Origin: Arthrobacter sp. S41
GTDB taxonomy: Bacteria > Actinomycetota > Actinomycetes > Actinomycetales > Micrococcaceae
Direction: 5' to 3'
Length of the DNA: 64,000 nt
Assembly: GCF_004320535.1 (NCBI RefSeq)
Contig: NZ_SIHY01000001.1
Location: 2,294,001-2,358,000 of the forward strand
Under the pieces are notes generated by a model. It made no database searches. It worked only from the letters and a program-made list of their open reading frames with translations, and was not told the origin of the DNA. Of the stretch, positions 7,766 to 15,279 are shown piece by piece. How positions within the stretch are numbered: position 1 is the first letter of the stretch; each line of letters begins with the position of its first letter. The translations under genes and the position numbers were made by a program.

Positions 7766-8023
7766 CTACTGGGGCCGACGGCGTGATTCCAGACGGCTGA
7801 CCGTGTACAACGTCTGCTCATCGGGCTGGGTTCCGGCAGCGTCATGCGCAGCCTTAACTCTCATGGCTCGATCCCACTTGATGCGCTCGCGAGGGCTGGC
7901 TTCTATGCGGCGTTCCGCCGGGCCAAAGATGCTCAAACCCAAGTACTTCAGACGCCAGAGAACGCGGTAACCGATACTCAAGCCAGTGGTATCGGCGATG
8001 ATAGGCAACGGAGATTCATCCAT
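7766..8023 (-). CDS. Small hypothetical protein
   Basis: An 85-residue basic protein (MDESPLPIIADTTGLSIGYR...), with a hydrophobic LWRLKYLGLSIFGPAER stretch that could be an amphipathic helix, and a charged C-terminus. No family is recognised. The second ATG (8023) is preferred to 8029 because AGAGGAC lies at better spacing from it. A perfect 20-bp palindrome stands upstream (8082-8101). It lies between a MarR-type regulator and a histidine kinase on the same strand. Confidence 0.55.
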   Translation of the reverse strand: MDESPLPIIADTTGLSIGYRVLWRLKYLGLSIFGPAERRIEASPRERIKWDRAMRVKAAHDAAGTQPDEQTLYTVSRLESRRRPQ

Positions 8024-8081
8024 GCTCATAGTCCTCTGCAGTATCCGTGGGATTTAGTTCTTCTTTTCCAAGCATACTGCA

Positions 8082-8101
8082 TTAGTTGGTGCACCAACTA
8101 A
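8082..8101. promoter_or_regulatory. Perfect 20-bp palindrome, candidate operator
   Basis: TTAGTTGGTGCACCAACTAA is self-complementary over all 20 bases. It lies in the 86-bp gap after the MarR gene stop and about 60 bp upstream of the small gene start, where a repressor would overlap its promoter. There is no T-tract and no loop, so it is not a terminator. The size and symmetry fit a dimeric MarR or TetR-type site. Confidence 0.55.
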
Positions 8102-8109
8102 ATTCGTGG

Positions 8110-8571
8110 CTACGCTTTTGGCGCGCTACCACCAGCATCGATCAGGCGGTCCAGGATGCCCCTCAACTCAAGAACATCCTTCTCGGATAATTGGAGTCGA
8201 GACATCATTTCTAGCGGTACTTTCAACGCCTCTTTGCGCAAATCAGCGCCTTTTTTGGTGGGCTCGATGATGACCGACCGTTCATCCTGCGGATTTTTAG
8301 TCTTGTCTACCAACCCTGCAGCTTCCAAGCGTTTGACCAGAGGGGAAAGAGTACCCGGATCTAGGTGCAATTGATCGCTCAGTTCGCGGGCGCTGAGCGC
8401 TCCAGAATCCCACAGTGCCAGCATCACCAGGTACTGAGGGTGGGTCAGGCCCAACGGATCCAACACTGGCTTATAGGCAGAGATCACCGAGCGAGAAGCG
8501 ACCGCCAAACCGAAGCACACCTGCTTTTCCAGCTTGAGAAGATCATCTTCCGGAAGAATAGCGCTGTCCAC
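8110..8571 (-). CDS. MarR-family regulator, OhrR-like
   Basis: A 153-residue winged-helix protein with the OhrR hallmark Cys in QVCFGLAVASRSVISAYKPVL near residue 16, followed by LGLTHPQYLVMLALW, LDPGTLSPLVKRLEAAGLV (recognition helix) and DERSVII (wing). OhrR proteins sense organic hydroperoxides through that Cys. The GTG at 8571 with AAGGAG 11 nt upstream is preferred, since the longer frame to 8685 would overlap the divergent pirin start. No ohr peroxidase gene is adjacent; pirin is the divergent neighbour and the possible target. Confidence 0.85.
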   Translation of the reverse strand: MDSAILPEDDLLKLEKQVCFGLAVASRSVISAYKPVLDPLGLTHPQYLVMLALWDSGALSARELSDQLHLDPGTLSPLVKRLEAAGLVDKTKNPQDERSVIIEPTKKGADLRKEALKVPLEMMSRLQLSEKDVLELRGILDRLIDAGGSAPKA

Positions 8572-8677
8572 GTTGTTGCAAACTCCTTGAATGGGGGCAA
8601 TACCGGTGATTCGATCGTACCGCCCGGAGCGCGGGTTGCTTGTGGCCAAAGCCCCTCGCAGTGAATAACCTTGGCTC

Positions 8678-9679
8678 ATGAGCAACCCCGATCAAAGCCC
8701 AGAAGAAATCGACTGCAGCAACGCCCTATCCCCTGCTGAAGTTGAAATCTTGACACCTCGCGAAGTCCCTCTGGGTGGGCCTCGGGCAATGACCGTCTTC
8801 CGCACCCTGCCGCAAAAACAGCGTAGCCTCATCGGAGCCTGGTGCTTTCTGGACCACTACGGTCCAGATGATGTCCAAGTTACCGGTGGAATGAACGTAC
8901 CTCGCCATCCGCACACCGGACTTCAAACAGTCTCGTGGTTGTTCACCGGTGAAATCAACCATCTAGATTCAGCTGGTTTTAAGGCAACGGTACGTCCCGG
9001 AGAACTCAACCTGATGACCGCCGGGCGCGGCATCAGCCACTCCGAAATTCTCACCGAGGACACCGCCACCCTGCACGGTACTCAGTTATGGGTTGCCTTG
9101 CCGGAACAGGCCAGGAACATGGACCCTACTTTTGAGAACTACCGGCCTGAGCCATTGCTCGGTCAAGGCTGGAGCCTGTCAGTCTTCCTGGGCAGCTACG
9201 AAATTTTCGGACAGCACTCGGCCTCCCCGGTAACAACTCACACCGAGCTGGGCGGCGCCGAACTACGTTTGGAGCCGAACACCGAAATCGAGGTTCTGGT
9301 CCCGGAGCATTTTGAGCACGGAATTCTTTTAGACTCGGGTTCCTTGCAGGTCAACGGGCACCCATTGGCCGCGCGTGACCTCGGCTTTGTCCGGGCCGGT
9401 TGTAAAACCTTGCGCCTGGTTTCAGGCGATGAACCGGTATTAGCCTTGCTCATCGGCGGGGAGCCGTTGAATGAAGACATCTTGATGTGGTGGAACTTCG
9501 TGGGACGCACCCACGAGGAAGTCCTCGCATTCCGTGCTCAGTGGCAAGCAGAAATTGGCGCAGAACCAGCAGACACCTCAGAGGACCGCTTTGGCCCCTT
9601 CCCGCCGAATACTCCAGCAGCACTACCGGCCCCAGCCCTACCTACCGTTCGCCTGCGCCCGCGGGTAAACCCTGCCTAA
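8678..9679 (+). CDS. Pirin family protein
   Basis: A 333-residue bicupin. The N-terminal domain shows the pirin signature: GAWCFLDHYGPDD, the metal ligands in NVPRHPHTGLQTVSWLF, and ELNLMTAGRGISHSE. Two cupin domains plus a Pro-rich tail of about 25 residues match the actinobacterial form. Bacterial pirins bind a metal ion; some show quercetin dioxygenase activity or interact with metabolic enzymes. The gene is divergent from the OhrR-like regulator with a gap of 106 bp. Confidence 0.93.
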   Translation: MSNPDQSPEEIDCSNALSPAEVEILTPREVPLGGPRAMTVFRTLPQKQRSLIGAWCFLDHYGPDDVQVTGGMNVPRHPHTGLQTVSWLFTGEINHLDSAGFKATVRPGELNLMTAGRGISHSEILTEDTATLHGTQLWVALPEQARNMDPTFENYRPEPLLGQGWSLSVFLGSYEIFGQHSASPVTTHTELGGAELRLEPNTEIEVLVPEHFEHGILLDSGSLQVNGHPLAARDLGFVRAGCKTLRLVSGDEPVLALLIGGEPLNEDILMWWNFVGRTHEEVLAFRAQWQAEIGAEPADTSEDRFGPFPPNTPAALPAPALPTVRLRPRVNPA

Positions 9680-9696
9680 ATCAAAGGACACCACCC

Positions 9697-10029
9697 ATGA
9701 GTGAGATCAAGCCAGTATTCCTGCCCGAGCGTCGCCGCTTCGCCCTGGATGATGACGGCAAGCTGATCGGCGAGGCGCACTACCGCGACTTTGAAGGATC
9801 CGACGGCGTTGAGCGAATCTTCTTCCACACCACCGTGGATGAAGAATACGGTGGACAGGGACTAGCTAGCGTGATGGTGAAATACGCTTTGGAGAACACA
9901 ATTGCCAGTGGCGCTAAGATCGTAGCGGTCTGCCCCTACGTCAAGGCTTATGTGGCCAAGCACAGCGACTACGACGCGCATCTGGTTGAGCCTACAAAAG
10001 CCCACCTGGGAATCTTGCCGCGCGATTAG
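9697..10029 (+). CDS. Small GNAT-type N-acetyltransferase
   Basis: A 110-residue protein with the short GNAT fold: HYRDFEGSDGVERIFFHTTVDEEYGGQGLASVMVKYAL contains the acetyl-CoA pyrophosphate loop (GGQGLAS), followed by ASGAKIVAVCPYVKAYVAKH. This is the YjdJ-like single-domain group (COG2388), whose substrate is generally unknown. ATG 9697 follows AAAGGACACC. It lies 17 bp after pirin, so the two are probably co-transcribed, and it overlaps the tail of the convergent MFS gene by 4 bp. Confidence 0.85.
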   Translation: MSEIKPVFLPERRRFALDDDGKLIGEAHYRDFEGSDGVERIFFHTTVDEEYGGQGLASVMVKYALENTIASGAKIVAVCPYVKAYVAKHSDYDAHLVEPTKAHLGILPRD

Positions 10030-11411
10030 TAGTCAACCGTGGTGGCAGTCCCCTTGGTGCGCCCAGAAATAATGATCAAGATCAGGATCAGGAGCAAACT
10101 AAAGCTGAAGACCGAGATGAATCCCGTGCCGATAGCTGCCATCGCAAAGATCACGCCGCCAATCGCCGTGGCACCGGCATTGCCAAGGGAGTCTGCCACT
10201 GACATCGCCGAGGAGTTAAACCCTTGCTCGTCCTTGGCTGACAGTGCCAACATATTGACGTTTTGCCGCGGGAAAATCATCCCCATACCAAAACCTCCCA
10301 CGGCCCAACCGCACACCAACACGATCACCGGCGGGTGGAAGATTGCGGTGGCCAGGGCGGTGGCTATGGCCACAGCGCCCGCCACTGCCCCGAGGGTAAT
10401 GCAGGTTGAGGCTTGGACCTTCTCCCCCAGCTTGCCTTGCAACCACGAACCTACCGACCAGAACAAGGCCGAAGCCGTCAAAATCAGCCCCGCTTTATCC
10501 GGGGCAAGCTGGTAGTCCTGTCGCAACAGGTAGGGGAGATAAACCTCCACACCAAAGAAGGCACCGGTGACAAAGATCCGGGTCATGATGGTGGCTGGCA
10601 GACCGCGCCGCAAGGTGAAGGTACCGACGGGCAACAACGGGCGAATGGCCACAAGTGCCACCACCAGGGCTAACGCTAGTCCGATCAGTGACCAGCTACT
10701 GCGCGAATTTCCTAACAGGTTCATGGAGATCACCGCTAGACCGGTGAGACCTGCCAACCCGAGGCGCTTCATCGAGATCGGGCCGAGGTCTTCGTTGCGT
10801 TCAGACCCCAGGGCTCTGAGCACCGGAATGATCCCGCAGAACGCTACGACCACCAAAACGGCGACACCAGTAAAGACCCAGCGCCAGCCCAGGTGCACCG
10901 CCATCAGACCTGCCAACCATGGACCGATCATCGCCGGCAGTACCCAGGCGGTAGCAAACAACGCAAAGATTTTAGAGTGCAAGTGTCCGGGATAGGCGCG
11001 TGCAATCAGCACGTAAATGGCTACGGTAATGGCGCCACCACCGATGCCCTGCAGGATGCGACCTGTAATAAGCACCTGCATGTTCGCGGCCGAACCACAG
11101 ACTACCAAGCCCACACAGAAGATCGTGACACTGATCAGCAGAGGAAACTTTGGCCCCCAGCGGTCGGTAATCTCGCCAGCTGCGACCATGCCCAGCATGC
11201 CACTGGCAATCGGAGCGGCAAAGGCTAACGCAAAATAGCGTTGCCCGTGCAGTAGTTCGCTGACCAACGGCATGACGGTGGTAACCGCCATGGACTCAAA
11301 GGCAACAAGGAACACCAGAATAAACATGCCGATGGTGGTGGCAAGATACTGCGGTGCGTAGATCGATTCTGTAGTGGGTCCAGACAGGCGGGAACTACGG
11401 TTTGAAGGCAT
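10026..11411 (-). CDS. MFS transporter (drug/proton antiporter type)
   Basis: A 461-residue integral membrane protein with about 14 hydrophobic segments. The loop after TM2 carries GEITDRWGPKFPLLIS (MFS motif A), and LQGIGGGAITVAIYVLIARAYP gives the motif B region after TM4. This architecture is typical of the DHA2-like exporters of drugs or metabolites. It ends tail-to-tail with the GNAT gene and lies 23 bp after the ZIP transporter gene on the same strand. The substrate cannot be read from the sequence. Confidence 0.88.
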   Translation of the reverse strand: MPSNRSSRLSGPTTESIYAPQYLATTIGMFILVFLVAFESMAVTTVMPLVSELLHGQRYFALAFAAPIASGMLGMVAAGEITDRWGPKFPLLISVTIFCVGLVVCGSAANMQVLITGRILQGIGGGAITVAIYVLIARAYPGHLHSKIFALFATAWVLPAMIGPWLAGLMAVHLGWRWVFTGVAVLVVVAFCGIIPVLRALGSERNEDLGPISMKRLGLAGLTGLAVISMNLLGNSRSSWSLIGLALALVVALVAIRPLLPVGTFTLRRGLPATIMTRIFVTGAFFGVEVYLPYLLRQDYQLAPDKAGLILTASALFWSVGSWLQGKLGEKVQASTCITLGAVAGAVAIATALATAIFHPPVIVLVCGWAVGGFGMGMIFPRQNVNMLALSAKDEQGFNSSAMSVADSLGNAGATAIGGVIFAMAAIGTGFISVFSFSLLLILILIIISGRTKGTATTVDY

Positions 11412-11434
11412 AGTCCAATCTTGCCAGCTTGTGG

Positions 11435-12199
11435 TTAGCCGCCTAGCACGTGCAAGGCAAAGGCCGAGAGGAAACCGGCGGTAACCAACAACCCGGTGTA
11501 GTCATGCTCAACGGAATAGGCTTCGGGGATCATCGTGTCGGCAATCATGGTCAGGATGCCACCAGCGGCCACTGCTGTAGCGAAAGCCAGAGCCTGCCCA
11601 GGCATGGATTGCATAACAAGTGCGCCAAAGAAGGCAGCCAGCCCACAGGAAATTGCGATGGATCCCCATAGCGCGGCAATCGTTTTGCCTTGGCGCCCGG
11701 CGTCTTTCATTTGAGCTGTGCTGGCCAGACCTTCGGGAACATTCGAGATGAAGATGGCGATAAGCATGGCTGGGTTGATGCTCGCACTGGTAACCACAGT
11801 TAGGCCCAGGGCCACCGACTCCGGGATACCGTCAATCAGTGCACCAACGGCCAGGGCGGTGCCTGACGATTCCCCTTGGCTGCCTTTACCTGACTTCACT
11901 TGACGCTTTTTCGTACGCCAATCCAGTAATCGATTGGCTAAGAAATATAGTCCGGCACCTACCAGCACGCCAGCGATGGTAGCTAGCAGGCCACCGGTTT
12001 CGAAGGCTTCTAACACCAACTCAAAACTCAGCGCACTAACCAATACTCCGGCGCCGAAAGCCATGATCGCGCAGACCCAAACTTTTGGGATCTTGAACCA
12101 CCAGGCCGCACCGGAACCCAGCAAAAGTGCCGAGCCGGCCACCGTACCCCACAGCAGAGCCTGCAAAGAAGCAATCATGGAACTCACTATAGCCAGCAA
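11435..12199 (-). CDS. ZIP-family metal transporter
   Basis: A 254-residue protein with about eight TM segments. TM4 has ALIDGIPESVALGL and TM5 has IAIFISNVPEGLASTAQM, the conserved metal-binding His/Asp/Asn/Glu positions of the ZIP family (substituted variants of H-N-x3-E). A Lys/Arg-rich loop (RTKKRQVKSGKGSQGES) takes the place of the usual His-rich loop. Members import Zn2+ or other divalent cations. It lies directly downstream of dnaB on the same strand, with a 17-bp gap. Confidence 0.88.
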   Translation of the reverse strand: MLAIVSSMIASLQALLWGTVAGSALLLGSGAAWWFKIPKVWVCAIMAFGAGVLVSALSFELVLEAFETGGLLATIAGVLVGAGLYFLANRLLDWRTKKRQVKSGKGSQGESSGTALAVGALIDGIPESVALGLTVVTSASINPAMLIAIFISNVPEGLASTAQMKDAGRQGKTIAALWGSIAISCGLAAFFGALVMQSMPGQALAFATAVAAGGILTMIADTMIPEAYSVEHDYTGLLVTAGFLSAFALHVLGG

Positions 12200-12216
12200 A
12201 TCGAATCTGGCTGGAA

Positions 12217-13572
12217 CTAGCCCTCTGAGGACATGTTATTAAAGCGTGAGTAGTGACCCTGGAAGGCTACGGTGATGGTCTTAGTTGGACCCGCACGGTG
12301 CTTAGCGATGATCACGTCAGCTTCACCCGGACGGTTTTCCTTGTCGTAAACATCATCACGATGCAGCAAGATAACCATGTCGGCGTCCTGCTCAATCGAG
12401 CCCGATTCACGAAGATCGGAAATCATTGGCTTCTTGTCGGTTCGCTGTTCGGAACCACGGTTCAGCTGAGACAGTGCAATCAGTGGAACGTCGAGTTCTT
12501 TGGCCAGCAACTTCAGGTTACGCGAGAACTCCGAGACTTCCTGCTGACGGGATTCAACGCGCTTACCCGAGCTCATCAGCTGCAGGTAGTCAAGAACAAT
12601 CATACGCAGCTCGTTGCGCTGCTTGAGTCGACGGCACTTGGCACGGATTTCCATCATGGACATATTCGGCGAATCATCGATGAATAGTGGAGCTTCGTTC
12701 AAGCGACCCATGGTGGTTGCAATCTTGGTCCACTGCGAGTCTTCCACCGAACCCTTTCGCAGGTCCTGAAGCTGGATGGAGGCTTCTGCCGAAAGCAGGC
12801 GCATCGCGATCTCGTTGCGGCCCATTTCCAAGGAGAAGAAGACGGTAGCCATATTGTTCTTGATGGCTGCAGAGCGTGCGAAGTCCAGTGCGAAGGTCGA
12901 CTTACCGACGGCGGGACGGGCCGCGATGATGATCATCTGACCACCCTTGAGGCCCTGGGTCAGCTCATCAAATTCGTAGAAACCGGTAGGTACGCCGGTG
13001 ATGCCGTCGCCTGCGTTGGCTGCGTTTTCGATTTCGTCAACGGTGCCTTCGATGATGTCCGAAAGGCGTACGTAGTCTTCACTGCTGCGGTTTTCGGCAA
13101 CCTTGTAGACCTCAGCCTGAGCTTCGTTGACGATGGCATCAACTTCACCGTCTGGCGAGTAACCCATCTGAACAATGCGGGTACCGGCGTCCACCAAACG
13201 ACGAAGTACTGCGCGTTCTCGTACGATTTCTGCGTAGTATCCAGCGTTCGCAGCGGTTGGGACTTGCTGGATGAGGTTGTGCAGATATGCGGCTCCACCA
13301 ATACGTGAGATCTCTCCACGTTTGGTCAGTAAGTCAGCAACGGTCACCGCATCGGCTGGTTCTCCTCGACCATAAAGATCGATGATTGCTTCGTAAATGG
13401 ATTCGTGAGCGGGACGATAGAAATCGGTGCCACGCAGTGCTTCAACTACGTCTGCAATGGCGTCCTTGGAGAGCATCATGCCACCGAGCACGGACATTTC
13501 CGCCTCGATGTCCTGTGGCGGCTTGCGCCCCGCGTCGGATTCCCGTGCCTCGTAAACCGGCTCAGCACTCAT
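12217..13572 (-). CDS. dnaB: Replicative DNA helicase DnaB
   Basis: A 451-residue RecA-type hexameric helicase. The N-terminal domain starts PPQDIEAEMSVLGGMML; the motor domain has Walker A ARPAVGKSTFALD, the GPTGFYEFDELTQGLKGG linker region, Walker B MIVLDYLQLM, and the motif LIALSQLNRGSEQRTDKKPMISDLRESGSIEQDADMV spread over residues about 360-400. It unwinds the fork and recruits primase. ATG 13572 (MSAEPVYE) is chosen because family members begin near here and GGAAG lies upstream; an in-frame extension to 13629 exists. No intein is present. Confidence 0.95.
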   Translation of the reverse strand: MSAEPVYEARESDAGRKPPQDIEAEMSVLGGMMLSKDAIADVVEALRGTDFYRPAHESIYEAIIDLYGRGEPADAVTVADLLTKRGEISRIGGAAYLHNLIQQVPTAANAGYYAEIVRERAVLRRLVDAGTRIVQMGYSPDGEVDAIVNEAQAEVYKVAENRSSEDYVRLSDIIEGTVDEIENAANAGDGITGVPTGFYEFDELTQGLKGGQMIIIAARPAVGKSTFALDFARSAAIKNNMATVFFSLEMGRNEIAMRLLSAEASIQLQDLRKGSVEDSQWTKIATTMGRLNEAPLFIDDSPNMSMMEIRAKCRRLKQRNELRMIVLDYLQLMSSGKRVESRQQEVSEFSRNLKLLAKELDVPLIALSQLNRGSEQRTDKKPMISDLRESGSIEQDADMVILLHRDDVYDKENRPGEADVIIAKHRAGPTKTITVAFQGHYSRFNNMSSEG

Positions 13573-13671
13573 TACAGCCACTTCCATCCCTATTGAACCG
13601 CTGGGAAAAACTTCCTTGCCAGATGGCAACGCTCCATCATGTCAGTCGATACCGACAACTGAAAAAGCGTC

Positions 13672-14123
13672 TGTGGATATTTCTGTCCCAAAGTCAACAC
13701 TAAGACCGTTATTTGCTCACGTAAACCTCGTTATCCACAGCGCCTGTGCATAACATGGCCTGACTTGTGGACTGCCCTGTTCACTAACTGGGGAGAACCC
13801 TGTGGATTAATAACTATTACCATTCGGTAATATGTTTTGACTTGGGTGTTTGTGTTTACACAGCTGTGGACAGAAAAATATTTTGTTGAAGCTTGCGGCA
13901 CCCTTCGCAGAGTTATCAACAGCCAAAAACACCCGGAATTCGGGGTTATTAGCGATATGCACAGAGTTCTACACACATCACCCACAAGCGTGTGGATAAC
14001 CCTGTGGATAGTGAGATTCTCCTAAAACCCTTAGTCACCGTAGGTTAAGCGGTTCACTTGACCCTCAAAAACGACGTCGTCCACATTTCTTTGCCCCAAG
14101 GCATCTTTTGTCCCCGTGGATAA
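13672..14123. promoter_or_regulatory. Cluster of eleven DnaA-box-like 9-mers upstream of dnaB
   Basis: Three sites match TTATNCACA exactly on one strand or the other: 13731-13739, 13745-13753, 13991-13999. Eight more differ by one base from TTATNCACA or TTGTCCACA: 13672, 13801, 13865, 13913, 13955, 14003, 14077 and 14115 (start positions). The 650-bp gap between dnaB and the next gene has no ORF of note, contains AT-rich stretches (13806-13836), and must also hold the dnaB promoter. A DnaA-regulated promoter, a DnaA-titrating locus or an origin-like element would all give this pattern. Confidence 0.75.
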
Positions 14124-14155
14124 CTCACCACATCATCAAAATGCTGCCGTCACGC

Positions 14156-14200
14156 AAAAACGCTCCGGGTGGAACACCGTGTGTTCCGTCCGGAGCGTTT
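14156..14200 (-). terminator. Intrinsic terminator of the flavin reductase gene
   Basis: On the minus strand CCGGAGCG-type arms (14190-14200 with 14158-14168) and the inner GGAACAC/GTGTTCC arms (14171-14187) form a long two-part stem. It is followed by a T-run (complement of 14156-14160). It lies 22 bp after the flavin reductase stop. Confidence 0.85.
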
Positions 14201-14222
14201 GAGCAACTAGCTAGCTGAAGTT

Positions 14223-14723
14223 TTAGACGAGTTCAGGAACTGGGATTGAATGAAATCGTGAATCATGGAAGATCTGTGGCGAATGTTCGGAGGCGTGGTG
14301 CCCGTGCACTTCCAAGAAGACGACCCAGTGATCTCCAGCTTCAACTTCGTTGTAGATGGAAGTCTCCAGCCACAATGTGGATTCCTCGATAAACAGCGCG
14401 CCACGATCAGTGACGGCAGTGTCTACACCACGGAAGCGGTCACCGGTCTTTGAGGCGAGCTGCGCGCACACTCCCCCATTGCGGTCGCTGAGCACTGAGA
14501 CGCCAATGTGGCCAGCTTCGCGTAATTTGGGCCAGGTGTTAGAAGTTTTCTGTACTGCAAACATCACCAGCGCAGGTTCCAACGAAACACCAACGGTGAA
14601 CGACGAAGCGATAATTCCGGTTTTTACACCGTCAATCTCGGCGCAAAGAGCTGCGATGCCTGAGGGGTGCTGAGCGAAAACCTTGCGGAGCGTCAGCGGG
14701 TCAAGTTCACGATTCAATGACAT
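14223..14723 (-). CDS. Flavin reductase-like domain protein
   Basis: A 166-residue single-domain protein of the flavin reductase (FMN-binding split barrel, RutF/HpaC) type: FAQHPSGIAALCAEIDGVKTGIIASSF, SLEPALVMFAVQKTSNTWPKL and HIGVSVLSDRNG are the conserved FMN-binding strands. These proteins supply reduced flavin to monooxygenases or act as reductases themselves. ATG 14723 follows AAGGAA at 7 nt and gives the usual family length; the longer frame is rejected. It has its own terminator and no partner monooxygenase beside it. Confidence 0.88.
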   Translation of the reverse strand: MSLNRELDPLTLRKVFAQHPSGIAALCAEIDGVKTGIIASSFTVGVSLEPALVMFAVQKTSNTWPKLREAGHIGVSVLSDRNGGVCAQLASKTGDRFRGVDTAVTDRGALFIEESTLWLETSIYNEVEAGDHWVVFLEVHGHHASEHSPQIFHDSRFHSIPVPELV

Positions 14724-15279
14724 GGCTCGATTCCTTCTGGTCTTGCCCACGGCGCTGAAGAGACCCGAGCAAACGGTTCGGCGTCCCCGAATCCACTTCT
14801 CACTGATCATTCACGCAGTGCGCGGTACTTGTTTCAACACCATTTAGCGCGAAACCGAATCCTCACCTGGAGCACCCCACTACCGTAGAGAGGGTTGCCG
14901 ATCAGCAAGCCAGGGCTTATAGCTGATGCTCTTGATTCTGTTTAAAACGATATGGGTCATGACGAAGTATCGTCAAACAAATCACTTCGTAAATCGCAAT
15001 ATTCAATGATTCATTCGACGCATAGGCCTACATCGAGGTGTCTGGCAGTCAATTATTCAGAAGATGTGTGATCCATAACGCAATCCGCTTATCGGTGACA
15101 TCCTGCCCAGCTCGGTCACCAAGGCCACTTCAACGCTTTTCTGGGGCCGCCCACCGTAATGAAACCGGGTTCCTTTCTCTGGCGTTCAGGTTCATGCCAC
15201 GATAAAAGATGCAGTGTTATGGGTCACGCCATTCATTGCCTGCCGCCGTTGCCAGAGATGATGAGTGAAGGATGCCTCC
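14724..15279. other. Intergenic region without recognised features
   Basis: A gap of about 550 bp between two divergently oriented genes. It must hold the promoters of the flavin reductase (minus) and the acyl-CoA ligase (plus). I see no ORF with an RBS, no strong hairpin and no tRNA in it. Confidence 0.5.

Noticed and set aside
13672..14123. Calling the DnaA-box cluster the chromosomal oriC
   Set aside because: parB and parS at the right edge place the usual dnaA-dnaN origin outside the window, and no dnaA or dnaN is present here; kept as an unexplained cluster instead.
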